Part shown: one piece after another, positions 10,796 through 21,560 of the stretch
Layout of the letters: every line of letters begins with the position of its first letter
Numbering within the stretch: the stretch's first letter is position 1
DNA from: Corbicula japonica
Taxonomy: Eukaryota > Mollusca > Bivalvia > Venerida > Cyrenidae
Length of the DNA: 64,000 bases
Direction of reading: 5' to 3'
Assembly: GCA_038501625.1 (NCBI GenBank)
Contig: JAZAYU010000034.1
Coordinates: 5,306,467-5,370,466, forward strand
The notes under the pieces: model-generated
Seen by the model: only the letters and a program-made list of their open reading frames with translations
Told to the model about the DNA's origin: nothing
Database searches by the model: none
Made by a program: the position numbers and the translations under genes

Positions 10796-11039
10796 TTCTC
10801 ACCTGAGTCTAAAAATAGGGTCCGGAAACGTTATGACCATATTCGGAAGATCACGTGTGAAGATCTTGATGTTGAAAATAGATACGCATTGTAAACGTTG
10901 GTTCCTTTATGAACTGGACATTGAAGGATAAACATCGCGTATTTTTTCTGTATGGGAGTTATTGAAAGCTAAATGCTTGAGCTTATTTTTTTTTGCATAT
11001 TATCCCAGAAATGTATTTGATGAGTAGATTTATGAATGT

Positions 11040-12118
11040 GAAATAATTCATGCGTATCGTCTTTAGTATTTGCTTATATTTTGACATAATTCAGTGATGT
11101 TGGGTATCGTTGGAACGAGTGCGATGAGAAAATGTCAGATTTAAACCGGAAGTGAAATCAGTCATGCGTATCGTCTTTAGTATTTGCTCATATTTTGACA
11201 TAATATACCCGTGTTGGGTATCATTGGAACGAGTTCGATGAGTAGATGTCAGATTTATGGTCGAACCGGAAGTGAAATCAGTCATGCGTATCATCTTTAG
11301 TATTTGCTTATATTTTGACTAAATATAGTGATGTTGGGTATCGTTGGAACGAGTTCGATGAGTAGAAGTCAGATTTTTGGTCGAACCGGAAGTGAAATCA
11401 GTCATGCGTAACATCATTAGTATTTGCTTATATTTTGACATAATATAGTGATGTTGGGTATCGTTGGAACGAGTTCGATGTGTAGAAGTCAGATTTTTTG
11501 GTCGAACCGGAAGTAAAATCAGTCATGCGTATCATCTTTAGTATTTGCTTATATTTTGACATAATATAGTGATGTTGGGTATCGTTGGAACGAGTTCGAT
11601 GAGTAGAAGTCAGATTTTTTGGTCGAACCGGAAGTGAAATCAGTCATGCGTATCATCATTAGTATTTGCTTATATTTTGACATAATATAGTGATGTTGGG
11701 TATCGTTGAAACGAGTTCGATGTGTAGAAGTCAGATTTATGGTCGAACCGGAAGTGAAATCATTCATGCGTATCATCATGAGTATTTGCTTATATTTTGA
11801 CATGATATAGTGATGTTGGGTATCGTTGGAACGAGTTCGATGTGAAGAAGTCAGATTTATGGTCGAACCGGAAGTGAAATCAGTCATGCGTATCATCATT
11901 AGTATTTGCTTATATTTTGACATAATATAGTGATGTTGGGTATCGTTGGAACGAGTTCGATGAGTAGAAGTCAGATTTTTGGTCGAACCGGAAGTGAAAT
12001 CAGTCATACGTATCATCTTTAGTATTTGCTTATATTGTGACATAATATAGTGATGTTGGGTATCGTTGGAACGAGTTTGATGAGTAGGTTTCAGATTTAT
12101 GGTCAAACCGGAAGTGAA
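11040..12118. repeat. 120-bp satellite array, 9 copies, abutting the right TIR
   Basis: The phrase CAGTCATGCGTATCATCTTT recurs at exact or near-exact 120-bp intervals (about 11047, 11161, 11281, 11401, 11522, 11643, 11763, 11883, 12003). Units are highly similar. The last one runs directly into the right TIR. The 195-codon open frame on the minus strand (11549-12136) is a translation of the repeat. Confidence 0.95.
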
Positions 12119-12474
12119 ATCATTCACACGGAACAAACGGGTTATCTCGGTTATTTCAAGTCGAAACCATGTCGTGTAAGGTATCGAACAAAACGTCTCA
12201 ACATGTTCTATGCAATGCTATTGACATTTTCTCTCCGTCTATAGCCGAGTCCCTGACCCTAAATGGACGCGAACCAGGTTCTAGATCGGGTATACGAGTC
12301 AGCTCCGTATACTTCCGGGAGATCATGTCATTCTAAAAATAACCCTGTGATGTCATTCTAAATTTAGAACCGCACATGCGCACTACCTCCAATATGACCT
12401 CATGATCATGAGTCATATCCAATATGGCCGCCACGCATGCGCAGTCATGGGGCTAAACCGACGGGATTACTACT
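12116..12474 (-). repeat. right terminal inverted repeat
   Basis: Reverse complement of 8582-8932. It is followed directly by the TSD copy CATTTT at 12475-12480. Confidence 0.93.
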
Positions 12475-12480
12475 CATTTT
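12475..12480. repeat. 6-bp target-site duplication, right copy
   Basis: CATTTT, identical to 8576-8581. Confidence 0.85.
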
Positions 12481-12639
12481 GTTTGGATACGAAATAAAGA
12501 TGCAAACGCCTTTGTTTCAGAAAATAACTAGGTAAACTCAATGGGTTTGTTTGTAGTTTTCATATGAACTTAAGCATAACAAATTCACAATTTCCCCTTA
12601 TCTGTTCATTATTTGCAGTATTAATTAAAACAATAAAAA

Positions 12640-13685
12640 TATAAAAGGTATTAAAATAAGACAACAAGAATGTTTAATATCACAGTATGTGGATGATACC
12701 ACATTACTTCTCGATGGTTCAGCAAAGTCTCTTCGTAATGCAATACAAACATTAAAATCTTATGCTAATAATTCAGGCTTAAATGTAAATGTGGACAAAA
12801 CAAGAGCAGTCTGGATAGGTTCTTTGAAACAAAGTAACTTGGTTATATGTCCTGAAAAGGGAAAATGAGAAATTTAAACTGCTAGGGGTGACTTTTTCAG
12901 TGGCTTTAAATAATATTGTTTCGGTAAATTTTAACTCTAAGGTTGAAGAAATTAAACAGCTAACTAACATTTGGTCTAAAAGACTTCTTACCCCGATTGG
13001 TAAAAATATAGTGATAAAATATTTGGCGTTATCAAAATTAAATCATTTAATAATTGGAATACCAAATTCACTAAAAAAGTGATAAAGAATATTCAAAATT
13101 TGTTTTATAAATTTATATGGAATAACGGTCCTGGCAAAGTAAATAGAACTATAATGACAGAAGATTATGAAAATGGCGGTCTAAGAGTTTTACATCTTGA
13201 AAGTTTTATCAACGCTCTAAAACTAACGTGGATCAGACGATTTTTACAAAAGAATTCTAAATATTTTGAACTTGTTCAAGAGATTTATCCTTTCATTTCA
13301 ACCTTTACACATTATGGTGTCGATTTTGTTTATCAAAGAATTAAAGATATTCACAATAATTTCTGGAGCGATATTTGGAAAGCCTACCTTTCTATTGCAA
13401 GTACAAAAACTGTTACTTCTTGGAAAGAATATTCCTGTCTTTGCCTGTCTGGCACAATTGGTTGAAAATCATTTTGTGACCATAATAATACTTATAAGGG
13501 CCTTTATGTTGTGAATGACTTTGTTAACAATAGTGGCAGATTCTATTCATTTGAAGAATTCCAGGCAATATATTCAGTGACTACCAATTTCCTTCAATAT
13601 AACAATATTATACATGCTTTAAGAGCATATCTAGAATCACTTCGATTTCCACATTTGGCATTTAAAGAAATATACCCCATGCAGC

Positions 13686-13690
<5 letters not shown>
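12640..13690 (+). mobile_element. decayed L1/Tx1-like LINE, 3' half of ORF2
   Basis: Successive frames read as parts of one reverse-transcriptase ORF. First comes QYVDDTTLLLDGS (12683-12721; the catalytic box, with YVDD where L1/Tx1 elements usually have YADD/FADD), then NSGLNVNVDKT. A thumb-like region follows (FKLLGVTF ... IGKNIVIKYLALSKLNHLII). The C-terminal L1-type region has FYKFIWN, GGLRVLHLESFINALKLTWI and SFEEFQAIYSVTTNFLQYNN, ending near 13670. At least two frameshifts break it (near 12860 and near 13079), another near 13460. The 5' half is missing, giving a dead 5'-truncated insertion. The 5' and 3' borders are not sharply defined. Confidence 0.8.

Positions 13691-13753
<63 letters not shown>
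13688..13753. repeat. (CT)n microsatellite
   Basis: About 65 bp of uninterrupted CT dinucleotides directly after the decayed LINE's coding end. The apparent Ser-Leu-repeat ORF across it is an artefact. Confidence 0.97.
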
Positions 13754-13756
<3 letters not shown>

Positions 13757-14168
13757 TTCTTTTATGGTGTTTTTTTCTATGTTATCTTTATTCCAAAAAC
13801 AAATAAACCACTCAATTTGTTTTATCCATATAAAGTGAGCATCGAAGACCAGCCATCAGCTGCCCTTTTCTCTTTGAAAGTGCTTTTCTTTTTTTTTTCT
13901 TCAAATTATACAAAAGCCTATATAATAAGTAAAGCAACAATATGAACCGCTATTGATATCTAGCTATTATTTATTGAATATTCAAAAATTCGGAATAACA
14001 TAAATGCTACGTTTAAAATCAAAAGGATTTAATGTGGGAAATAGGAAAATAAAAATGCTTAAGATATCATTGAGCAATTTGTTTTTATTATGTATATATT
14101 ATATTATAGAACGTTTAATTGTAAGTAGTAGTTTATAAAAGAATTTTGGTAAACAGATCCTCAATAAT

Positions 14169-14178
14169 CAAGACTTGT
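14169..14178. repeat. target-site duplication, left copy (LINE at 14178)
   Basis: CAAGACTTGT, repeated at 15605-15614 just after the element's 3' end. Confidence 0.8.
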
Positions 14179-15329
14179 TTGCTGACGACACTAGCCTTTA
14201 CGCAATTGCCGATAATCCCTTAATTGCCTCTGAAACATTGAACTCTGATTTGTCTAAAATCGAAAATTGGGCAAGCACTTGGTTGGTATCATTCAACGCT
14301 AGTAAAACTGAATCTCTAATTATAAGCAGGAAAATTCATAAGCCAAACCACCCTACTCTCTTCTTGAACAATACACCTATTAAAGAAGTGTCTGAACACA
14401 AGCACCTTGGTATATATTTATCTAATGATGGTAAATGGTCAACCACCTCCAAATTTATCGTTGAAAAGGCTTGGAAAAGAATTTTCATTTTACGACAATA
14501 TAAGTTTCTATTAAACAGAAAAGTATTAGAACGTATGTATTTTAGCTTTATTAGGCCCCTGTTAGAATATGGAGAAATTGTCTGGTCTAACTGTACTGTT
14601 GAACAATCGAATTCACTCGAATCTATTCAATTAGAAGCTGCTAGAATTGTTACAGGCGCAACCAAACTCTGTGAAATCACAAAATTGTATCAAGAGCTTC
14701 AATGGCAAAAACTAAGTGAACGCAGAAAACACCACAAACTAGTCTTATTCTACAAAATGAATAACAGTCTTGTACCAAACTACCTTCAGTCTATGCTACC
14801 AACCATCAACCAATCCAGAACCACTTACTCATTAAGAAATAATTCCGACCTTACTCAAGTTCATTTTAAAACGACACTCTATCGCGAATCATTTCTACCT
14901 AGCACTGTCCATGAATGGAATAATCTTCCAAGTGCCACCAAAAATAGCTTAACACTTACAAGTTTTAAATCCAATTTGATAGGCAACATCCGCAAACCCC
15001 CACCTTTTTAAAGCATAGGACCTAGAGTTCTCCAAATTCACCACACCAGACTGCGTCTTAACTGTAGCTCACTAAACGATCACCTATTTAGATGTAACGT
15101 AGTTGAATCCCCTCTATGCACCTGTGGTGATAGAGAAAGTACAGACCACTATTTCCTTAAATGTCCAAACTTTTCAGATCAACGACGATTATATCTTAAT
15201 GACCTCCCATGTCCTCCTCTTATAAACAATCTACTGTTTGGGTCTGAACATCTCTCAAACGAAACCAACATTATGTTATTCACTAATGTGCAGATGTATA
15301 TTCAATCTACACGCAGGTTCCTAAGCTAG
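14178..15329 (+). pseudogene. C-terminal reverse-transcriptase fragment of the LINE
   Basis: One open frame (to the stop at 15009-15011) starts FADDTSLYAIAD. It continues with the RT thumb pattern WLVSFNASKTESLIISRK, HKHLGIYLSNDGKW, RPLLEYGEIVWSNCT and EAARIVTGATKL. After one in-frame TAA the same frame continues to a TAG at 15327-15329: GPRVLQIHHTRLRLNCSSLN, then a CCHC-like CTCGDREST-DHYFLKC. That 'C-x-C-G...H-x4-C' zinc-knuckle end is typical of ORF2 C-termini. The C-terminal part therefore seems interrupted by a single nonsense codon, unless a shorter product is normal. The N-terminal half was never inserted. Confidence 0.85.
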
Positions 15330-15352
15330 GTCTAGAGTTTGGCATATCCCAC

Positions 15353-15400
<48 letters not shown>

Positions 15401-15413
15401 TTTCCTTTCTTCT
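15353..15413. repeat. (CT)n microsatellite within LINE 3' region
   Basis: CT-dinucleotide tract with a few CCC interruptions, just after the LINE reading frame ends. It is inside the TSD-bounded insertion, so it was either part of the element or grew after insertion. Confidence 0.95.
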
Positions 15414-15604
15414 CTCCATTATTATACATCTTAAACGATATTTTTACCGGACAAATATATGCACAAATAATTTATTGTATTTAACTTCCCATGGAGAAGA
15501 GTTTATATAAGCGTTCTCGCTTGTTCTTTAATCCATATCATGACATTATTTTCATGGTATTATATTATTATATGTGCATTTACTTGAATAAATACTGTTT
15601 AAAC

Positions 15605-15614
15605 CAAGACTTGT
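15605..15614. repeat. target-site duplication, right copy
   Basis: CAAGACTTGT, identical to 14169-14178. Confidence 0.8.
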
Positions 15615-15849
15615 AAATTATAATGGGCAAATGTAGCATGCACAACAGAAAACAAAAGTGGATTGAATGACACTTAATAGTCTTTTTGTGTTTCATTTTT
15701 GAAAATTTTACCTTAACATATAATCTGTATCACTATATTAATATGTTCACTGTACACTTCGGTTACTTTGAGACATGCGATTTTGAGATTATTGATTGAC
15801 ATTAATATGCTTTACTGGAAATAAAAGTTACAAAAAATCACAATTTTTG

Positions 15850-15908
15850 ACAGTCAGATGCTTGAGATTTGAAACTGGTTTCAATGCTCAGTTTTATAAC
15901 CTTGACTT
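15850..15908. repeat. palindromic MITE, single arm
   Basis: One arm only: CAGATGCTTGAGATTTGAAA ... GCTCAGTTTTATAACCTTGA. Family described at 33950. Confidence 0.7.
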
Positions 15909-17035
15909 TCTGTCCAAAATTGTGAATTTGTTATGCTTAAGCTCATATGAAAACTACAAACAAACCCACTGGTTCAATGCTCAATTTTATAACCTTAGGA
16001 CCTTATTTTTTAATCATTTGCGGATGTGCCTATATTCGAAGTCATAACATTTCGTGGTTTTCAGTAAGACACCCACTCTCTTACACTATCGGCTCAATAC
16101 ATTCACCTCTGTTATAGGCTGGGACTACTTTCAACTACTTTTACTTTAACTCAAAAAAATAGTTCACCAATTACATTTACAATAGCTTGGGTTTCTTCGG
16201 TTTTAATGAAAGATAGTGAAGATTTCAGTCATTTGTTTTACCTCAAGCTTTCAAACTCATTATTTATGACTGTATAAAATAAGACTTTCGAGTTTGGTCA
16301 AAATTCTTGACATTGAGCCTTTCGCAGAGATATTAACTGAGTGTAAGGAACGACAACTCTGCGAAGGAGATTCTAAGACACCGTGTTCGTGGATCACGAA
16401 CGGATCGAAATTTATTACTTTATAGGGATATAACTGACACACAGAACATATAAGAAACCGAGAAAGTATGTAACTTTGTTCGGTTGCTTTAAGAACTATA
16501 AATATTACTGAAAAAAAAGATTTGTTAGTCCGCTTTCTTCTAAACTGTACTTCACATGCATTATTGTAAGAAAGTATGACAATATGAATGTGTTTCAAAA
16601 ATCTCATTGAAGGTGCGCTAGAAAATTCCTTTATGACCTTCGACAGACTTAAAAAATATTTATAGAAACTTAATAACCTTATTAGTAAACCACTCCGGTG
16701 TCTTCTATTTTCCAACACGTTTACTAAATAACAAAGTTGACAGACAAGTCGTATAGGATTGTGTTGTCTTAAGTATTAAGATGTAATTAGAATTTTATGT
16801 TTACTTTTGGTTTTCCTTATGTGTTTCGTGGTTACATAATTCATGTCTTTAACATATACCTTATTGTAACTAATTATTTGATAACGTAAATAGTTCAACG
16901 GATCGAGAACAGAAACTGCAAGGCCTTCGCATCCTTAACTAACACTTAAACTGGTTTTACATGCGTACCTGGTGATAAACACATCTACAGTTGACAATTA
17001 TGCTGATCTCTTTGGTTGTACGACGGAGGCATGGG

Positions 17036-17054
17036 TGGGGGGGGGGGGGGGGGG
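17036..17054. repeat. poly-G run
   Basis: About 18 consecutive G (GGTGGG then a G homopolymer). A similar GT/G tract is at 47935-47963. Confidence 0.95.
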
Positions 17055-17249
17055 TAAAGAGTATATGAAGATGTATGAGGAAATATTGTAAAAGAACCCA
17101 AAATCTTCGATTGTTTCGTTTATCCCTGCCATCGTGTGTTTGCTAATTTGACCCCAGGTGCTTTGGTAAGATCATTGAGTACATGGCCTTTTGCTTTGCA
17201 ATGCTATTAGCTTCTTATGATATATACGTTTGTTTCTTCTGCATGCATC

Positions 17250-17500
17250 CTTGTTGAGCTGATGGTTGGGTTACAGCTATTCACCAAGACAACTTGTACT
17301 TGTTTGTTCATATGAGAACTTTTTTGCCACTGTCCGTTCCAAGGCGGTTATCCCTCGGGTTCTCATTTTTTATTGTTAGTGGTGTCTGTTTTGGAACTGA
17401 TCATTTTATTTAACATGCTCACTCTCTTTCTCTCCTTCTTGGCTGTGTGGGGAGGCTGTATTTTCTGAATGTGCAACTCTTTTTATTCATATTTCACTTT
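17250..17500 (+). repeat. SINE-like repeat (internally deleted copy)
   Basis: It shares ACAACTTGTACTTGTTTGTT with 54230-54250 and the CCGTTCCAAGGCGGTTATCC segment and 3' GAGGCTGT module with 52300-52470. The tRNA-like B-box region present in the 52-kb and 54-kb copies is missing here. Confidence 0.65.
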
Positions 17501-17838
17501 TTTCGAAATATTTTACAAAAGTATCGCGTTCCCAGACCAACCACGCTTTCATGCATAAAAAAACTGAGAATTTGGCTTAAAATACCACATTATACAGCGA
17601 CACCGATAAAAAGAGATGTTTGATGAAGACATCACTAAAATGTGTTTTTTTTCGATGAGAGATTTAGCTTATTTTTTATTTATTGATGATATTTCGTTTT
17701 CATAGTAGTTAATTACTGAAAGATATTAGTGTGCTTATGTGTGCTTAAACCAATGATAGGTGTAGCTACTTTATGTGGAGACTTGCCTTACTAGGAACAT
17801 AAATATCACAGTAGGTACTTTCAGAACAATTTCCCATA

Positions 17839-17990
17839 CAGTGCCCAAGATAAAACTAAATCTGGTGATCAGTCTCAAATATCAAGCATCTGATTGGCTG
17901 AAATGGCGACCAGTCGCCATTTCAGCCAATCAGATGCTTGAGATTTGAGACTGGTTTCCATGCTAAGTTTTATAACAGTCATCCCAGACC
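17839..17990. repeat. palindromic MITE copy
   Basis: Full-length copy with the intact palindromic centre GGCGACCAGTCGCC and both arms; the outer ends are slightly diverged. Family described at 33950. Confidence 0.85.
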
Positions 17991-19690
17991 CTGTAATTAA
18001 TATACTTGAAAAAAAACAACACAAAATGTTTAAATGATGAGAAATCACCGTTTTCCTTTATCAATAAAAAACTGAAATAACAAGTTTAATGTCATAAAGT
18101 GAAACTCTCATTTTTATTGATCTTTAATTCCCTAGAGAGATGAAAGCAATACAATATAAATATCATAGGATTTAGAAATATAATATGCTTTGTTGTAATA
18201 AATATTGGAAAATTGCATCTAATTTTGTTACCTTAGTAACGGATAGATGCTCTCAACATCAGACTTTAGATACTTTAAGCTAGCTAACTGTCGCTGAATA
18301 AAATATTGATCACGATACTGACAAAAAGGAAACAATGCATTTACCGTAAACTATCTTATAGGTTGAAATGCGGCTTCTGACATCAAAAGAGGAATAATTA
18401 GAGTCACATTCATGAAAGTAAGACATTTAAAAATATTAACAAGACAAAAAAATCAAAGGACTGGAGGTACTGATGAGTCGGCCATCAAAACACAATTGAA
18501 AAGCAATGGATTTTTGGGTTTGATTAAGTTGGACCAGAAATAAACTTCCGCCTCAAGAACGCGGAACAATTTACTTTATGTCCTCCGAGACATAGATCTT
18601 CGACCCCAAAAACAATTAATGTCCAATTAACAAGTCAAGACAAATACTGTTATCAAGTTTGCAGACGTGGTGACATGGAAAGCGAACCTGGTGGTAGGAC
18701 AATATGTCTAAAGGCATAATTTGAATATGATTGGACTTGTAGACAATAAAATGAAATTGACCAATCACAATTAAGTGAAGGATATCATACTTCATAGGTC
18801 ATATGGTCAACAGTGAAACAACACAACGCTTTATTTAAAGGTATTACTCCTTTCGTCCTTGCATTTTGCATTTAGAGAGACTTTTTAATTTTTCATTTTA
18901 TCAATGAGAGTGCAATGAATGGAATATTACCTTAATGGCGTGAATACTTTTGTAAGTGTGGAAGAATCCTGTGAGCAGTTGTTTGCAAGCGCAGTATCAT
19001 TAGACAGCACCTAAAATTCTGAGTTGAGATACGGTGACACCAATGACAGATAAAAGTAGCTAAGCTAGTCATAATCTTTGAATATTCAAACTTGAAATCG
19101 ACAAACAGAATTGGGTCACATGATTTAAAATAATACTACAAGTGACACTATGGTTTTTTTCAATGGTTCTATTATTCAGCAAATAATGTTCAAACACACA
19201 ATTACACTGATGCTTTTTTGTCAACTGATGTTTTTTCAATGAGGTGCACATTAAAACGTTTTGGTTATATTTTATATAACTTGTCTCCATTTCACATCCA
19301 CTATTTGTATCGACATTTGTGATTTTTTTATTCTTGTCCATTACAAAAGCAGCATGCTCCATTGCAGGAATTAGTGGCAATCTAAAGGCTGTATGCTCCC
19401 CCAGACATTCATAGACAGAATTGTCAAACTGGTCTCCTCACAGCATTCCATGTAGAGCTGTTATCCTGAAATATTAATTTTAACAAATAACCTATTTATA
19501 TTGAAGTTGTAATGATTTTAGCTGAAGTGTCTTTGTTTTCTTTAAATTAAGGGTAATTTTGGTTATTAATTGCCAGAATCCACCAAAAAGTTACATTAGA
19601 TGGGTGTTCACTTGTGTCGCCCTGGGAACTAGATCAAGTTAAAAATGCAAGAACAAAAAAGGGAATAACCCCATCTTGACATAAAGAACT
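17991..19690. other. intronic stretch, nothing recognised
   Basis: AT-rich sequence. The 103-codon minus ORF at 19069-19380 has no recognisable features. A CTGATGAG string near 18463 was examined as a ribozyme core and rejected. Confidence 0.5.
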
Positions 19691-19699
19691 TGGAGTCAT

Positions 19700-20015
19700 G
19701 ATGAGTGTGTTGTCATGAGCAATATAATTTGAAAGTTTGATGTAGAAATATTAAGAAAAGTCAAAGTTAAAGTCAACATTAAGTTTTCTGTTAAAAAAAA
19801 GTACAAAAAAAGGATTAACTCCATCAAATGTGACCTTGACCTGAAAATTAATATCAGCTCAAGCATGTTGTCACAAACAATATAATTTGAAAATTTCATG
19901 AAGAAATATTAAGATATGGCAAAGTTATAACCAACATTAAGTTTTTGGGATAGATGGACGGACAGACAAAGCAATCCCTATGTATTGCCTTTTCTTTGAA
20001 AGGGCGACACAAAAA
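19700..20015. repeat. mollusc-type interspersed repeat with two related modules
   Basis: A roughly 80-bp phrase (CAATATAATTTGAAA...AACATTAAGTTTT) occurs at about 19718 and again at about 19879, 161 bp apart. It is followed by GATGGACGGACAGACAAAGC and AAAGGGCGACAC. GACGGACAGAC-type tails are common in mollusc interspersed repeats (from general knowledge, not checked). Confidence 0.6.
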
Positions 20016-20084
20016 AATGACCCTTTAGATTAAGCAGCTAGTGGACACCTGGAAAACAATACATCAGTACATGTATCAGCAAGA

Positions 20085-20260
20085 ACAACTTTGATGTCTG
20101 ATCTGGATCTGATTGGAATCTACACTGTTTGCATATTTGTAAGAAATAGCCTCATGAATCTTATTATGAACCATGTAGATCCTGTTAAGACTGCACAGAT
20201 ATGCCTGCTGATCTGGATATACACTGGTCACTCATGTCATGTATTCATGGAAGAAAGGGG
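20085..20260. repeat. diverged copy of the 'GATCTGGATC' foldback family
   Basis: TGATCTGGATAT...ACACTGGTCACTCATGTCATG parallels the right arm of the foldback at 33391-33593. Confidence 0.45.
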
Positions 20261-20809
20261 CAAAAACAACACAGTAATTTTTATATAGGATGATTAATTT
20301 TCTTGTGAACTGAGGTCTCACAAGTCAACACATACATATAAACACAATTTTATGTTTTCTTGTTACAAGATACAAAAATACAAATACCAACATATACAGA
20401 TAGATTTAGTGTGTCTCAATCATACATTCATGCAGCTTTAATAAATGAAAATAAAAAATGCAAACCTTGTCTTCATTTTCTACAGTAACATTCATATTCT
20501 GCTCCCTTATGTTCTACCAATTCTGCAGACATTTCAAGTCCACAGCTTTCACAAAACTGATGATACACATGGCTGAAAATAAATGTTGTATTTTAATCAT
20601 AACAAATAACCAAAACCAATTTCACTGTACTTTTTGTTGCTTATGAAGTTGTACATAATTTGATGTTGCAGGTTAGTTAACAGATTACAATGTTGTCATA
20701 ATTCATCTATTTTTATAAATATCACAAAAAAGAGGTATTTCTGGTATAAGCTTCAAGCCATCTTCAGTTCCTATAGGCTCATACACAATTTATCCCATTT
20801 AACCTTTAC

Positions 20810-20970
20810 CTCCATATGCCTTTATGGCACGGGAAATCAGTGTAGATCTAGATCAGCCGACACATCCATACTGCCTGATTAGGATCTAAACCGTTACGGC
20901 GTTAGCTTTTTTATTCAAATTTCAATAGGTTATTTCTGACCACAATGTGACCTGTGCAGATCCAGATCAG
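20810..20970. repeat. copy of the 'GATCTGGATC' foldback family
   Basis: It matches the left arm at 33391-33480: CATATGCCTTTATGGCACG, then AGTGTAGATCTAGATCAGCC and CTGCCTGATTAGGATCT. It includes a second partial inverted arm (GTGCAGATCCAGATCAGATC). Confidence 0.6.
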
Positions 20971-21449
20971 ATCATGAAAAGGCATGAAAATGTGTATAAT
21001 ATTATAGTAAAGGGTGAATTACTACAAAAAAACACTTGCATTTTGATACTTCATTTTATTCGTTGGATACACCTTTTAACACATGAGCAACTATTGTAAA
21101 TCTAGGTGCTGACACATCTCCTTCCTGTTAATTAGAGCTTTAAATGTATCTAATGAACAGAGTAGATACAGAATGATGAGACCTCAAAATGTCTGATGTG
21201 GAAGCTGGTCTGGAGCTACATTTGTGCTATCACTATCTGATGTGGATTTACACTGGTTACCCATATGGTAAAATGGCGTGTAAATGGAGTAAAGGGTCAA
21301 GTTATTAACCATGAAAGTTGAAACAGCATTGGATTTTTGAGACACATTTATATGAGATTACCCAACTTAAAAAAACAAATAAGCAACCCATCGTGTTAGT
21401 TCAAGGTGGCCAACAGATGAATATTGTTATATATAATGTTAATAATCGA

Positions 21450-21560
21450 GTGAATTCAAGTTGACCTTGTTATTGGGTCAAAGGTAGTCATATATGCCTG
21501 AGACAGAAGGCTGAGGGTAAATATGACAGCCCGAGGCCCAATAACATGTTCAAATTCATA
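21450..21560. repeat. small inverted repeat
   Basis: GAATTCAAGTTGACCTTGTT ATTGGGTC pairs imperfectly with GGCCCAATAACATGTTCAAATTC about 80 bp downstream, giving a possible foldback or MITE. The remaining 21.6-22.5 kb shows nothing supported. Confidence 0.5.

Larger units (their letters stand above)
8582..12474. mobile_element. Polinton/Maverick-like DNA element remnant (3.9 kb)
   Basis: The 351-bp sequence at 8582-8932 is the reverse complement, with modest divergence, of 12116-12474. The element starts AGTAGTAATCCCGTCGGTTT and ends with the complement, and it is flanked by CATTTT on both sides. Long TIRs, 5'-AG/CT-3' termini and a 6-bp TSD are the hallmarks of Polintons (Mavericks). Autonomous Polintons are about 15-20 kb and carry polymerase, integrase, protease, ATPase and capsid genes; none of these is recognisable here. 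What remains is short coding remnants at 9026-9736 and three tandem arrays. It is best read as an internally deleted, non-autonomous copy in the TRPC intron. The class assignment rests on terminal structure, not on a core gene. Confidence 0.75.
14178..15604 (+). mobile_element. 5'-truncated non-LTR retrotransposon with TSDs (Jockey/CR1-group-like)
   Basis: The insertion begins exactly at the RT catalytic box (FADD) and runs through the thumb and C-terminal region to an AAATACTGTTTAAAC 3' end with no poly(A). The 10-bp direct repeat CAAGACTTGT flanks it. The 3' end is shared with a second, 120-bp insertion at 47582-47701, which independently fixes the 3' terminus of the family. Confidence 0.88.
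15615..17240. other. intronic stretch without a supported gene
   Basis: It contains a MITE half-copy (15850-15908) and a poly-G run (17036-17054). The 152-codon minus-strand ORF at 16260-16718 has no recognisable motif, coding-like composition or splice context, and I treat it as chance. Confidence 0.5.

Noticed and set aside
7497..12118. CRISPR-like repeats
   Set aside because: The arrays are continuous tandem repeats without unique spacers, in a spliced eukaryotic gene context.
11549..12136. 195-codon minus-strand ORF with repeated 'MIRMTDFTSGST' blocks
   Set aside because: It is the translation of the 120-bp satellite. The period is divisible by three, so the frame stays open by construction. 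It runs into the TIR.
13511..13945. 144-codon ORF with long Ser-Leu repeat
   Set aside because: Its N-terminal part is the decayed L1-like C-terminus and the rest is the (CT)n microsatellite.
16260..16718. 152-codon minus-strand ORF
   Set aside because: Long for chance, but there is no recognisable domain, no splice or promoter context and AT-driven composition. It is inside the TRPC intron.
18455..18510. CTGATGAG near 18463 as a hammerhead ribozyme core
   Set aside because: The required GAAAC with a complementary stem II does not follow. The ATCAAAAC here breaks the core. CTGATGA strings at 32650 and 41577 fail for the same reason.
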